Counted from the stretch's first letter, positions 57,801-60,215 are shown. The stretch is 64,000 nucleotides of DNA from Meghimatium bilineatum (GCA_034231615.1 CM067298.1:8673640-8737639); one strand, 5' to 3'. Made by a program: numbers and translations. The notes: a model not told the origin generated them from the letters alone.

Positions 57801-57808
57801 ATTCTTAG
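3680..57808 (+). CDS. Polypeptide N-acetylgalactosaminyltransferase (GALNT, GT27), 11 coding exons, 588 aa
   Basis: Transfers GalNAc from UDP-GalNAc to Ser/Thr of proteins in the Golgi, the first step of mucin-type O-glycosylation. CDS = join(3680-3884, 5555-5614, 9147-9294, 13691-13863, 26706-26870, 34623-34836, 36029-36146, 40246-40425, 49112-49240, 51800-52021, 57656-57808). Introns are GT-AG with matching phases and total 1767 nt. Seen in the protein: signal-anchor about residues 12-30, short stem, GT-A domain starting near [14 protein letters not shown] (exon 4), metal motif D243-S244-H245, WGGEN 351-355, CSHIGH with H379 as expected third metal ligand, then three lectin repeats with paired cysteines (465-583). 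The length is normal for the family. Subtype is not assigned. Odd: the usual REGLIRAR-like stretch reads WVGLTKAR. Introns are 1.2-12.8 kb and full of repeats. Splicing is inferred, not confirmed by RNA. Confidence 0.93.
4200..4620 (+). mobile_element. Probable decayed LINE C-terminal region
   Basis: Plus-strand frame gives [20 protein letters not shown], resembling the tail at 60535-60840 (LRTGH-like, SHVYKVQDWQNGHVYM). Weak; in intron 1. Confidence 0.4.
4768..4895 (+). repeat. Dispersed repeat A, partial copy
   Basis: Shares GTATAGATGAC..GCTA.AAAGCTTCTATAAGA and GGTTTGTCTAGT.GGCCATT with copies ending near 57265 and 62072. Only the 3' quarter is present here. Confidence 0.8.
5108..5225. 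repeat. Tetranucleotide microsatellite (CCAT/CTAT)n
   Basis: Runs of ATCC and ATCT; gives a spurious His-Pro-Ser frame. Confidence 0.95.
5555..5614 (+). CDS. GALNT exon 2: stem region (60 nt)
   Basis: Acceptor TTTGCAG at 5548-5554 and donor CCAG|GTAGGA. It joins in phase 1 to exons 1 and 3 and reads [16 protein letters not shown], matching the conserved ..GPGE.G stretch just before GALNT catalytic domains. It is too short to stand out as an open frame. Confidence 0.82.
5835..6845 (+). mobile_element. LINE ORF2 fragment, reverse transcriptase palm to C-terminus
   Basis: Frames give [32 protein letters not shown] (YADD active site), [20 protein letters not shown], then [17 protein letters not shown] and [17 protein letters not shown]. 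5'-truncated, frameshifted. The 3' end runs into a TATA/GATA microsatellite. Related copies: 14690-15240, 38775-38905, 45290-46545. In intron 2. Confidence 0.9.
6849..6965. repeat. Compound microsatellite (TA)n, (TAGA)n, (TGGA)n
   Basis: Tail immediately after the LINE end; the LINE may have inserted with or grown this tail. Confidence 0.93.
7130..7370 (+). mobile_element. LINE 3' end ([10 protein letters not shown] family)
   Basis: Reads [20 protein letters not shown], then RELWR-like and [14 protein letters not shown] ends. Same family at 18555-21310 (minus), 29470-29735 (plus), 39120-39800 (minus), 60296-60530 (minus). Confidence 0.8.
7490..7530 (+). ncRNA. Possible hammerhead-ribozyme-like relic (PLE terminal type)
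   Basis: CTTGATAAAGG...CAGTCGAAACGTCG resembles the CUGAUGA...GAAAC core found at Penelope element ends, but the first box is altered and stem II pairs poorly. Low confidence. Confidence 0.25.
7985..8110 (-). mobile_element. Dispersed repeat B, SINE-like
   Basis: Contains AGCAGGATGTAGTCCAGA and the CACATCCG end. Other copies: 13877-13965 (+), 27485-27660 (-), 34995-35155 (+), 49578-49720 (+). Several carry a (GAA)n tail. Confidence 0.65.
8280..8735. repeat. 28-bp minisatellite, ~16 copies
   Basis: Unit alternates ATCCATCTAGTGCATCCC and ATCCATCTATTGAATCCC, each followed by ATCCATCAAG or ATCCATCAAT. Intron 2. Confidence 0.95.
8740..9146. other. End of intron 2, no gene seen
   Basis: Holds a G11 run near 8910-8920. 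Otherwise nothing recognised before the exon 3 acceptor. Confidence 0.4.
9147..9294 (+). CDS. GALNT exon 3: start of luminal catalytic region
   Basis: Acceptor TACTAG and donor CA|GTGAGT, phases 1 to 2. Encodes GECGNAV then [19 protein letters not shown] and [10 protein letters not shown], the family pattern of a long helix followed by R-S-L-x-D...C. The last 16 nt (9279-9294) plus the donor form the first copy of a 40-bp tandem repeat running into the intron. Confidence 0.88.
9279..9410 (+). repeat. 40-bp tandem repeat that starts inside exon 3
   Basis: Copies start at 9279, 9319, 9359 and (partial) 9398 with ATTGTAGAAGTGA or variants. Copy 1 contains the last 16 nt of exon 3 plus the donor; copies 1 and 2 match at about 32 of 40 positions. 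Confidence 0.9.
9695..9918. repeat. 36-bp minisatellite, ~6 copies
   Basis: Unit GTCTAGAAGATACAATATCA followed by GGACTTAAATAAGGAT. Its period is a multiple of 3, so an antisense frame stays open. Confidence 0.95.
10085..10362. repeat. 37-bp minisatellite, ~7.5 copies
   Basis: Unit CCTGCTACAAAACGGACACG followed by TATACACTGTCCACTGG. It has no stop in any forward frame, so all three frames look coding. Confidence 0.95.
10363..11084. other. Intron 3 sequence, no gene seen
   Basis: Contains at 10612-10655 CTGATGATGGCG...CGCTAGCGAAAT, a possible hammerhead-like relic (5-bp stem with two extra bases before GAAA). A TGATGA run follows at about 10670-10685. Confidence 0.35.
11085..11455. repeat. 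~29-bp minisatellite, ~13 copies (left part)
   Basis: Unit TTACTGTATGTTTTCTTGCT followed by AGTCAATCA. Resumes at 12850-12920 beyond a LINE. Confidence 0.93.
11456..12835 (-). mobile_element. LINE with RNase H domain (I/Jockey-like), inserted in a minisatellite
   Basis: The minus strand reads, in element order: [57 protein letters not shown], then RNase H pieces ([27 protein letters not shown]) and KLWTCP at the end. Frames are broken. Copies: 30945-31845 (+) and 37070-37830 (+). RNase H plus this order fits the I-like group, but the clade is inferred. Confidence 0.87.
12850..12922. repeat. ~29-bp minisatellite, right part
   Basis: TTACTGTATGTTTTCGTGGT and a diverged copy, the same family as 11085-11455. 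Confidence 0.85.
12923..13690. other. End of intron 3, no gene seen
   Basis: No recognisable element or array before the exon 4 acceptor. Confidence 0.4.
13691..13863 (+). CDS. GALNT exon 4: nucleotide-binding start of GT-A fold
   Basis: Acceptor TGTACAG and donor TTAG|GTGAGT, phases 2 to 1. Reads [20 protein letters not shown] and later [12 protein letters not shown], the hallmark first strands of the GALNT GT-A domain, where the DD contributes to UDP binding. Confidence 0.95.
13877..13965 (+). mobile_element. Dispersed repeat B, SINE-like copy
   Basis: GTCGAATGTGTCGGACCATT, later GACACACCG and TTCTTTGGACTAC, matching 34995-35155 and 49578-49720. It begins 14 bp after the exon 4 donor. An (AAAGT)n microsatellite follows. 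Confidence 0.65.
14140..14410 (-). mobile_element. tRNA-derived SINE candidate
   Basis: On the minus strand TAGCGCAGTGGTTAGCTC fits an RNA polymerase III A box, and GAGTTCATTCCCC about 43 nt on resembles a B box. The tail continues to about 14140. Not a functional tRNA: the cloverleaf is not maintained. Confidence 0.6.
14690..15240 (+). mobile_element. LINE ORF2 C-terminal fragment
   Basis: Decayed copy of the 5835-6845 family: [29 protein letters not shown] and the 3' CCCTGACGATGCAAGGCATA end. Many stops. Intron 4. Confidence 0.8.
15600..15775 (+). mobile_element. LINE reverse transcriptase fragment
   Basis: Reads [20 protein letters not shown] then TTILSHCN, the strand before and at the active site, with HADD in place of YADD. 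Confidence 0.7.
15776..16890 (-). mobile_element. LINE 3' part with C-terminal C2H2 zinc finger
   Basis: Minus-strand frame of about 240 codons: [20 protein letters not shown] (FADD active site), [49 protein letters not shown] frameshift near 16230, then [19 protein letters not shown] and finger [18 protein letters not shown] ending in a stop at the next residue. 5'-truncated. Relatives: 23120-25515 (+) and 56311-56640 (-). Confidence 0.92.
17090..17235 (+). mobile_element. Short LINE fragment
   Basis: [20 protein letters not shown] corresponds to FPVATYGCEIWTL of the 1916-2743 family. Confidence 0.6.
17260..17900. repeat. GC-richer segment with imperfect direct repeat
   Basis: About 80 bp starting at 17542 (CTCATCGGGTACTAAAC) recurs at 17776 (CCATCGAGTACTGAACC), each ending AGAGTTGGGC. 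Not recognised; not clearly coding. Confidence 0.5.
18170..18335 (+). repeat. Dispersed repeat C
   Basis: Shares CGCTGTATTTCTGTT.CCAGGGT and TTGGTTATCT.CTAACC with 44455-44625, same strand. Confidence 0.7.
18555..21310 (-). mobile_element. LINE 3' part split by a heptamer satellite
   Basis: The minus strand reads [20 protein letters not shown] above 21241, then, below 18915, [29 protein letters not shown] and [16 protein letters not shown]. Together these form one LINE ([10 protein letters not shown] family), interrupted between its AE and MW-like codons by the 2.3-kb array. Confidence 0.75.
18916..21241. repeat. 2.3-kb heptanucleotide satellite (ACATCAC/ACATATC/ACATCTC)
   Basis: Built from 7-bp words in mixed order. 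It lacks stops in all three forward frames, hence the long Thr-Ser-His-Ile frames. A variant marker CACAATTCACAC begins (aattca) at 20381, 20535, 20843 and 20997, i.e. spacing 154, 308, 154, showing a 154-bp higher-order unit (22 heptamers) at the right end. Confidence 0.97.
21345..21800 (-). mobile_element. LINE 3' fragment
   Basis: The minus strand gives [47 protein letters not shown] and [18 protein letters not shown], the same tail type as 1916-2743. A (TA)n tract and C-run adjoin its 3' end at 21321-21360. Confidence 0.8.
22010..22080 (+). mobile_element. tRNA-like SINE head candidate
   Basis: AGTGTTCGACTCCCGGT is a strong B-box match; TTAGACCGTTTG about 30 nt upstream is a weak A box. 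No full cloverleaf. Confidence 0.4.
22285..22365. repeat. 34-bp tandem duplication
   Basis: Two copies of GGTGTGTACGGTGTGTTGTA followed by GAATCA.ACAAT.T. Confidence 0.85.
22980..23119 (+). mobile_element. LINE fragment fused to another LINE
   Basis: Reads [20 protein letters not shown] then NDGRCDPI, from the C-terminal half of one LINE family; at about 23120 it switches to the N-terminal half of a different family. Confidence 0.65.
24298..24507. repeat. 70-bp tandem repeat, 3 copies, inside the LINE
   Basis: CAAAGTATCCATGCCCTGCT starts at 24298, 24368 and 24438. The unit is LINE coding sequence (SIHALL...RSGH), and 70 bp breaks the frame. Confidence 0.95.
24620..25032. repeat. 32-bp minisatellite, ~13 copies, inside the LINE
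   Basis: Unit TAATCCTAGCTCCTGGAAGA followed by CTACAGACCTTT. Confidence 0.96.
25077..25400. repeat. 26-bp minisatellite, ~12 copies, inside the LINE
   Basis: Unit GAGAGAATACTGCGGGTAAT followed by TTACAA. Confidence 0.96.
25858..26714 (+). repeat. 28-bp minisatellite, ~30 copies, ending in exon 5
   Basis: Each unit holds TTAAC (branch-site-like), a pyrimidine stretch TCTCTTATCTTCAG and ATTAACTTG or ATTACCTTG. The last unit is the real exon 5 acceptor with the first nine exon bases. Units nearest the exon tend to carry ATTACCTT, as the exon does; distal ones carry ATTAACTT. Confidence 0.95.
26706..26870 (+). CDS. GALNT exon 5: DSH metal-binding motif
   Basis: Acceptor GTCTTCAG and donor CCAG|GTACGA, phase 1 both sides. 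Reads [11 protein letters not shown] ... [15 protein letters not shown] ... [15 protein letters not shown]243 and H245 form the DxH metal motif of GT27. The acceptor and the first 9 exonic bases (ATTACCTTG) are the last unit of the upstream 28-bp array. Confidence 0.95.
27485..27660 (-). mobile_element. Dispersed repeat B, SINE-like copy with (GAA)n tail
   Basis: Minus strand ends with (GAA)n (27487-27512 on plus as TTC). Body has AGCAGGATGTAGTCCAGAAA and GCCAATGGCCCGACACATCC on plus. Confidence 0.75.
27870..27980. repeat. ~18-bp minisatellite, ~6 copies
   Basis: Unit ATGGATAGCAATACAAC. Confidence 0.93.
28060..28172. repeat. ~55-bp tandem repeat, ~2.5 copies
   Basis: CATCACATACATACATCACA followed by TATTGGGTATGTGTATG recurs three times. 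Confidence 0.85.
28270..28350. repeat. ~24-bp tandem repeat, 3 copies
   Basis: TTGTGTTTTACGTGAGTGCTA recurs with one or two changes. Confidence 0.85.
28395..29037. repeat. 17-bp minisatellite, ~38 copies
   Basis: Unit TTATGGAACATAGTATT, with ATATTATT variants scattered among the copies. Intron 5. Confidence 0.97.
29110..29205 (-). mobile_element. tRNA-like SINE head candidate
   Basis: Minus strand: GGCGTAGTGGTTAAGC (A box) and GGTCACGGCTTCCAATGAC (B-box-like). Confidence 0.5.
29470..29740 (+). mobile_element. LINE 3' end ([10 protein letters not shown] family)
   Basis: Decayed frames give [30 protein letters not shown] and a CACTCGGCATGGCACTTG end. Confidence 0.7.
30310..30378 (-). mobile_element. 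tRNA-like SINE head candidate
   Basis: Minus strand TAGCAGAGTGGTTAGTC fits an A box; the B box is poor. Confidence 0.35.
30785..30880 (+). mobile_element. tRNA-like SINE head candidate
   Basis: GGTCGCGTGGTTAGAACACC (A box) and TCCGTGATCAATCCACGG (B box). Confidence 0.5.
30945..31845 (+). mobile_element. LINE with RNase H, decayed copy
   Basis: [30 protein letters not shown], later [20 protein letters not shown] and DRADVLNSL. Matches 11456-12835 with many stops and a truncated 3' end. Confidence 0.82.
31953..31988 (-). ncRNA. Degenerate hammerhead-ribozyme-like motif at PLE end
   Basis: Minus strand: CTTGAAAAA, then GGTTCA-ATT-TGAGCC (6-bp stem, one wobble), then GATAC. The layout equals CUGAUGA-stem II-GAAAC with several changed core bases, so it is not expected to be active. 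PLE terminal repeats are known to carry such motifs. Confidence 0.35.
32016..32081. repeat. 26-bp inverted repeat (hairpin), 14-nt loop
   Basis: Arm ACAAAATAGATGGTTAGATT (continuing TGCATCA) at 32016-32042 pairs with 32057-32081. The only faults are two G-T wobbles and one bulged G. Lies in the 3' flank of the PLE. Confidence 0.9.
32180..32650. repeat. 28-bp minisatellite, ~17 copies, grown from PLE codons
   Basis: Plus unit ATCTCGTGGATGTTGTCAAG followed by AGGTCATC. On the minus strand the first unit continues the PLE frame ([13 protein letters not shown]), so the array began in that coding sequence. All three plus frames are open. Confidence 0.95.
33066..33136. repeat. 33-bp tandem duplication in the PLE
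   Basis: GAGTGAGTACAAGCTCAGCA followed by AGACGGAT occurs twice. Confidence 0.9.
34623..34836 (+). CDS. GALNT exon 6: central catalytic domain
   Basis: Acceptor GTTTACAG and donor TACAG|GTAAGT, phases 1 to 2. Reads [20 protein letters not shown], then IIEII-like strand, [14 protein letters not shown] and [12 protein letters not shown], matching the family GW.E.LL.RI....VV.P.I and GGFDW motifs. Confidence 0.95.
34995..35155 (+). mobile_element. Dispersed repeat B, SINE-like copy
   Basis: GGATGTGTCGGGCCATTGGC, CTCTGGACTACATCCTGTTG and a GAAGAAGAAG tail. Confidence 0.7.
35156..35545 (+). mobile_element. LINE 3' end with (TGATGA) tail
   Basis: [37 protein letters not shown] and [10 protein letters not shown]. 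The minus-strand fragment at 50400-50470 is the same terminus. Confidence 0.8.
35575..35700. repeat. ~45-bp tandem repeat, ~2.7 copies
   Basis: AAACTGTTAGAGGATATCCG recurs three times. Confidence 0.9.
36029..36146 (+). CDS. GALNT exon 7: MPGGLFAI and WGGEN motifs
   Basis: Acceptor GGTTTCAG and donor TTCAAG|GTGACG, phases 2 to 0. Reads [20 protein letters not shown] and [12 protein letters not shown], the most conserved acceptor-binding segment of GALNTs. Its last 15 nt plus donor recur 44 bp downstream. Confidence 0.96.
36132..36194 (+). repeat. 44-bp-offset duplication of the exon 7 donor
   Basis: GAGCTGTCATTCAAGGTGA occurs at 36132-36150 (last 15 exon bases plus donor) and at 36176-36194 in the intron. 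Confidence 0.95.
37070..37830 (+). mobile_element. LINE with RNase H, best-preserved copy
   Basis: A 216-codon frame reads [40 protein letters not shown] (RNase H first Asp; TDR where TDGS is usual), [20 protein letters not shown] and [11 protein letters not shown] at the end. A frameshift removes the final GNEIADQLA block. Intron 7. Confidence 0.88.
37960..38690 (-). pseudogene. Pseudogene of a GERFHQD-motif invertebrate family
   Basis: The minus strand reads [82 protein letters not shown] and [21 protein letters not shown] know this block order from unannotated, often multi-copy invertebrate proteins, but no function. Several stops and frameshifts. Confidence 0.6.
38404..38508. repeat. 25-bp tandem repeat, ~4 copies, in the pseudogene
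   Basis: Plus unit TTCACTCAGTCTTGGAAATT then TTAGC. On the minus strand it repeats the PRLSEAKIS codons. Confidence 0.93.
38775..38905 (+). mobile_element. Short LINE fragment (5835-6845 family)
   Basis: [19 protein letters not shown] matches [17 protein letters not shown] of the 6-kb copy. Confidence 0.75.
39120..39800 (-). mobile_element. LINE 3' part flanked by (TA)n
   Basis: The minus strand reads [39 protein letters not shown], then [16 protein letters not shown] and GTAR-like ends. (TA)n tracts lie at 39121-39139 and 39802-39820, possibly the insertion site. Confidence 0.8.
40246..40425 (+). CDS. GALNT exon 8: end of GT-A domain
   Basis: Acceptor TGTGTAG and donor AGACCC|GTAAGT, phase 0 both sides. 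Reads [21 protein letters not shown] and [15 protein letters not shown]379 in CSHIGH is the expected third metal ligand. The usual HPYTFPGG-like loop is altered to TPQAYNYSV. Confidence 0.95.
40470..40790. repeat. Tandem array after exon 8, ~26/39-bp units
   Basis: ACATTTATATCTCTAACAAT followed by GTGCTC, with or without a TATAGTAAATT insert. Starts 45 bp past the exon 8 donor. Confidence 0.9.
40885..41300. repeat. Diverged direct repeat of ~100 bp
   Basis: ATGAGCCGTGGTTGGCAACG near 40907 and ATGAGCCGTGTTGGGTAACA near 41226, with similar flanks. Function unknown. Confidence 0.45.
41580..43860. repeat. 48-bp minisatellite, ~46 copies, 2.3 kb
   Basis: Unit CTATAGCTTCTCATACACAA, then CGCTGCCCTCTAGCTCGTG and TTACTTTCT. 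Each unit contains TTACTTTCTCTATAG, which looks like a 3' splice site. Variants (CTCGTG, CTAGTG, CTTGTG; CATCTC) occur in blocks. Intron 8. Confidence 0.97.
43890..44400. repeat. 39-bp minisatellite, ~10 copies, plus a 43-bp duplication
   Basis: First ATCGGACATTGACATTGATC twice, then GTCGACAATCCATCTACGCA followed by TCGGCTGACTGAGCTGTGT. Confidence 0.95.
44455..44625 (+). repeat. Dispersed repeat C
   Basis: Copy of 18170-18335; both place GGACA.GATCCC.AAAAG before the shared core. Confidence 0.7.
44630..45285. other. Intron 8 sequence, no gene seen
   Basis: No clear element; 45030-45285 may be the 5' side of the following LINE. Confidence 0.35.
45286..46545 (+). mobile_element. LINE ORF2 fragment
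   Basis: [60 protein letters not shown] (RT motif), [10 protein letters not shown], later [13 protein letters not shown] and the CATGACGCTGCAAGGCATAA end. A deletion removes the YADD region. Same family as 5835-6845. Confidence 0.88.
46550..47464. other. Intron 8 sequence, no gene seen
   Basis: Nothing recognised. Confidence 0.35.
47465..47960 (-). mobile_element. Helitron Rep/helicase N-terminal fragment
   Basis: The minus strand reads [34 protein letters not shown] (zinc-binding CxxC.. region), then [15 protein letters not shown] and [20 protein letters not shown] with HEQTYH, matching the REN.R.YN.A.AF.S.GA....GP..F...GQ.YH block of animal Helitron proteins. Frameshifts near 47710. An (AAAG)n tract at 47587-47606 sits inside the block. 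Confidence 0.72.
48115..48185. repeat. 30-bp tandem repeat, ~2.5 copies
   Basis: CGTCGAACATATTTTCTTAT then TGTAACTTAT. Confidence 0.93.
48310..49085. repeat. 32-bp minisatellite, ~25 copies, abutting exon 9
   Basis: Unit AGATACTTATACAAGTAGTA followed by TAGGAATAAAGC or TCGATATGAAGC. Two unit types alternate in blocks. GATACT...AGTATC in the second type can form a 6-bp hairpin. Ends 27 bp before exon 9. Confidence 0.96.
49112..49240 (+). CDS. GALNT exon 9: linker from catalytic domain to lectin
   Basis: Acceptor TTTTTGTAG and donor GCGCG|GTAAGT, phase 0. Reads [20 protein letters not shown] followed by YLKNIFP, the family L..R..LKCK.F.WYL..V.P pattern. The acceptor lies about 27 bp after a 0.8-kb array of 32-bp units. 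Confidence 0.94.
49578..49720 (+). mobile_element. Dispersed repeat B, SINE-like copy with (GAA)n tail
   Basis: GTCGAATGTGTCATGCCAAA, ACACAACGCATTCTGTTCTC, GGACTACATCCTGTTAATC and a GAAGAAGAAGAAG tail. Confidence 0.75.
49721..50399. other. Intron 9 sequence, no gene seen
   Basis: Nothing recognised. Confidence 0.35.
50400..50470 (-). mobile_element. LINE terminal fragment
   Basis: Minus strand ends CAACCTTTGTTGCGGAGATG then GCACTTAATGGTGATGATGA, the same terminus as 35500-35545. Confidence 0.55.
50570..50650 (+). mobile_element. tRNA-like SINE head candidate
   Basis: CGAGTTCGATCCTCG is a good B box; the A box is unclear. Confidence 0.4.
50651..51429. other. Intron 9 sequence, no gene seen
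   Basis: AT-rich; nothing recognised. Confidence 0.35.
51430..51790. repeat. ~22-24-bp degenerate array abutting exon 10
   Basis: Unit GTTAACTCTCCATTAAAAA with variable A-rich filler, ~15 copies. TTAAC resembles a branch site. The last unit, TTAACTTTCCAT, lies directly upstream of ACTTTCTCAATAG|exon 10. Confidence 0.9.
51800..52021 (+). CDS. GALNT exon 10: lectin alpha and beta repeats
   Basis: Acceptor TTCTCAATAG, phase 0. Contains two ricin-type lectin repeats with paired cysteines: KCIH...YSCVG...EYW and MCVQ...SECH...HQWDY. The alpha repeat has CIH where CLD is common. Donor GAG|GTTGTT is a weak match to consensus but keeps phase 0 with exon 11. Confidence 0.87.
52320..52550 (-). mobile_element. 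LINE reverse transcriptase fragment
   Basis: The minus strand reads [19 protein letters not shown], the P.DW..A.I.PI.K.K motif near the RT start. Intron 10. Confidence 0.65.
52650..53095 (+). mobile_element. LINE 3' end
   Basis: [49 protein letters not shown] and a CACATGATTATATATA end. Same family as 1916-2743. Confidence 0.85.
53096..54059. other. Intron 10 sequence, no gene seen
   Basis: 53100-53400 is more GC-rich and gives a 70-codon frame I do not recognise. 53590-53680 holds about three copies of a GATTGGTCAGGTGCATGCAG-like repeat. Confidence 0.4.
54060..54300. repeat. AT-rich tract with (TA)n
   Basis: Low-complexity TATA-rich DNA. Confidence 0.8.
54820..55228. repeat. Degenerate (CAACAACCATCAC)n array
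   Basis: 13- to 15-bp words AACAACCATCACC and variants over 0.4 kb. Intron 10. Confidence 0.95.
55229..55760. repeat. ~59-bp minisatellite, ~9 copies
   Basis: GAAGTGACGACATAATGATT, AACTATTTGTCACATATGTT, AATGCCGCGCTCCTGGCAG. The first copies differ (AAATAATGATGAACTAGTTG), so there are older and younger halves. Confidence 0.95.
55930..56035. repeat. ~20-bp minisatellite, ~5 copies
   Basis: ATCATAGCATAAGAGATAAA. Confidence 0.93.
56311..56640 (-). mobile_element. LINE 3' end with damaged C2H2 finger
   Basis: Aligns with 15776-16100. The minus strand reads [20 protein letters not shown]: the first zinc-binding Cys has become Trp. The body upstream is missing. Confidence 0.85.
56700..57270 (+). 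repeat. Dispersed repeat A, ~550 bp
   Basis: Matches 61560-62075 along its length (CCCGCCACCAATTGACTACT, CTCTATGATGGG, CAGTTTCCTCC, CCCTCCCAACCACAGAG, GGCATGTCATCCACTAAGGT). No coding potential seen; possibly a non-autonomous element. Confidence 0.85.
57656..57808 (+). CDS. GALNT exon 11: lectin gamma repeat and stop
   Basis: Acceptor ATCTCCAG. Reads [20 protein letters not shown], then AQCTN and QKWRF, the gamma lectin repeat. It ends FPGYS then TAG at 57806-57808. The end position fits the family length. A splice at CCAG|GTTATT near 57797 into a further exon cannot be excluded. I saw no clear AATAAA signal in the next few hundred bases. Confidence 0.83.
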   Translation, partial: DKSLYHIPTRQCLTADTVTNRVSIAQCTNSTNQKWRFGKRRTDIAFPGYS

Positions 57809-58070
57809 CATGTACACATTTTTGACATGACTTTAGCTATAGTTCTTTCCATATTTCATGTTACTCACTTGAGCTCAATTTTCACGAAAATTAACTGATG
57901 CCTGCATAGCAACCATATCTCGCAGATAATCTTGTACACAGCACGACCTTAGAAATTCATATTTACAATTCATAGATAGACTGGAAAATGCATACAATTG
58001 TTGTTTTTTTTGCTATATAGTATAGAATATATTGAAAGACAGTAAGTAAAATGGTTCGTTTACCTAATGA
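57809..58070 (+). other. Presumed GALNT 3' UTR / downstream flank
   Basis: AT-rich; no canonical polyadenylation hexamer found by eye. Confidence 0.3.
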
Positions 58071-58079
58071 GATTGAAAA

Positions 58080-58300
58080 CAAATACCAATAAGAGCATGT
58101 AACAAATATCCCGGCGTAAAGCCAAAGGTAGACCAAGAAAACGGTGGATAGAAAACATCACGATATCCTTGAACAAACATGAGCTAAATGCAACCACGGC
58201 GACACATCTGCCCTTGGAACGACAACTTAAGCTCCCACCCCTTCGCATAATGGCAAGTGTGAATACTATCAACCATCATTCACCTGGGGATAGACAATAG
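58080..58300 (+). mobile_element. LINE 3' end
   Basis: RRKAKGRPRKRWIENITISL then NKHELNATTATH, the basic ORF2 tail. Confidence 0.7.
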
Positions 58301-58479
58301 ATAATAATATTGAATAATCAGAAAACAATGGAGCTCACGTGTTATATTTTACAATAATTCACAAAACTGTGGAAGCAAAGGCGTATCCCAACTACAAATA
58401 ATAATAGGAAATGTTAACTAGTTGCCATTAATACCAGAGTTGATTCCGGAACAATTTTTTAATCTTTGATGATCAAATA

Positions 58480-59450
58480 GTCTTATGTTTTTCATGTGCA
58501 AACCATTTCGTTGGTAATATTTCTCTTCCTTTTCACACGCATACTTTACACATTTTCTCCAGTACACAATATCTATTTTTACGAGGGCATCGCGTGTTAT
58601 AGCTGTTACATCACAATGTGTGAAAGACTTTTCTAGTGTGGCAATTTGACCTTTATCTACACCTACACAAACTCAATGGGATTGAGATGTGAATGGTAAC
58701 GTCGTTGCCGAAGAGAAATATGACCATGCTCAGAGATGATTTTGTAAATTACAAAAATCTTCGTCTTCTTTGCCCGTCTTACATGTTCTAACAACAATGG
58801 TTTGAATTTGTTGCTGCATAAAAAGATACATTTTCTTTTGCAAGCCATGTCATGATTTCTTGTTTTGTGCTTTATAAAGTGGGAATTTTGTCTTCATGCG
58901 CTACTACGCTATGATATGAGGCCGTATCCATAACAATGTTTGATGGCCTGTCCAGTGCTGGTAGAAGTGAGTTTAATAACGTAACATAACAATACATGAT
59001 GCCCTGTCCAGCGCTGGTAGAAGTGAGTTTAATAACGTAACATAACAATACATGATGACCTGTCCAGCGCTGGTAGAAGTGAGTTTAAAAAGAAATTCCT
59101 GAAAGTAATATTATCTGTAGATAATACTTGGAAAATAAGTTCTGCACCACTGACAAAACCAGTTGCGTTTCTGACTTATTACAATAAATTTACCATTGCT
59201 GCTTGGAATAACCCTTATCTTAGTTCCGTCAAGTGATTGCCGTTGTTTATAAAAATGTATGGTGAGCATTTACCCACAATTCATCCAGATATAATATGTC
59301 ATAACCTTCCATCCTACGCTCTCGTATCTGCCTCAGATATTTGCATCTTGAAACTATGAGTTGCATTTTTTCACAGAACATATTCTTGCCTGTAAGAGAT
59401 TTCCGAAAAATGAAACCGCTGCCCTTAACAATACTCCATAATGCGGTTTC
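58480..59450 (-). pseudogene. Tc1/IS630-type DDE transposase relic
   Basis: In order on the minus strand: LWSIVKGSGFIFRKSLTGKN, KMQLIVSRCKYLRQIRERRM, YLDELWVNAHHTF (first Asp), ATGFVSGAELIFQ, SLLPALDRPSNIVMDTASYH (second Asp), LEHVRRAKKTKIFVIYKIIS and YHSHLNPIEFV (Glu), then a helix-rich C-terminus. Cut by stops, frameshifts and a 60-bp triplication. No terminal inverted repeats found. Confidence 0.85.
58925..59085. repeat. ~60-bp triplication inside the transposase
   Basis: CTGTCCAGCGCTGGTAGAAG, then TGAGTTTAATAACGTAACAT, three times. It repeats the codons for SLLPALDRPS next to the second catalytic Asp. Confidence 0.95.
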
Positions 59451-59489
59451 AAAATATGAATATCACACTGACTTCGTAGATAAACATTC

Positions 59490-60215
59490 ATTTTATATAG
59501 TGTTATCACAACATTTGCCTGAAACATTTTATGTAGTGTTACCACAACATTTGCCTGAAACATTTTATATAGTGTTACCACAACATTTTCCTGAGACATT
59601 TTATATAGTGTTATCACAACATTTGCCTGAAACATTTTATATAGTGTTACCACAACATTTTCCTGAGACATTTTATATAGTGTTATCACAACATTTGCCT
59701 GAAACATTTTATATAGTGTTATCACAACATTTGCCTGAAACATTTTATATAGTGTTACCACAACATTTGCCTGAAACATTTTATATAGTGTTATCACAAC
59801 ATTTGCCTGAAACATTTTATATAGTGTTATCACAACATTTGCCTAAAATATTTTATATAGTGTTACCACAACATTTGCCTGAAACATTTTATATAGTGTT
59901 ACCACAACATTTGCCTGAAATATTTTATATAGTGTTACCACAACATTTGCCTGAAACATTTTATATAGTGTTACCACAACATTTGCCTGAAATATTTTAT
60001 ATAGTGTTACCACAACATTTGCCTGAAACATTTTATATAGTGTTATCACAACATTTGCCTGAAACATTTTATATAGTGTTATCACAACATTTGCCTGAAA
60101 CATTTTATATAGTGTTATCACAACATTTGCCTGAAACATTTTATATAGTGTTATCACAACATTTGCCTGATATATTTTATATAGTGTTATCACAACATTT
60201 GCCTGAAACATTTTA
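59490..60215. repeat. 36-bp minisatellite, ~20 copies
   Basis: CAACATTTGCCTGAAACATT then TTATATAGTGTTATCA. A multiple of 3 without stops, so frames of 291 (plus) and 159 and 132 (minus) codons are artefacts. Confidence 0.97.
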
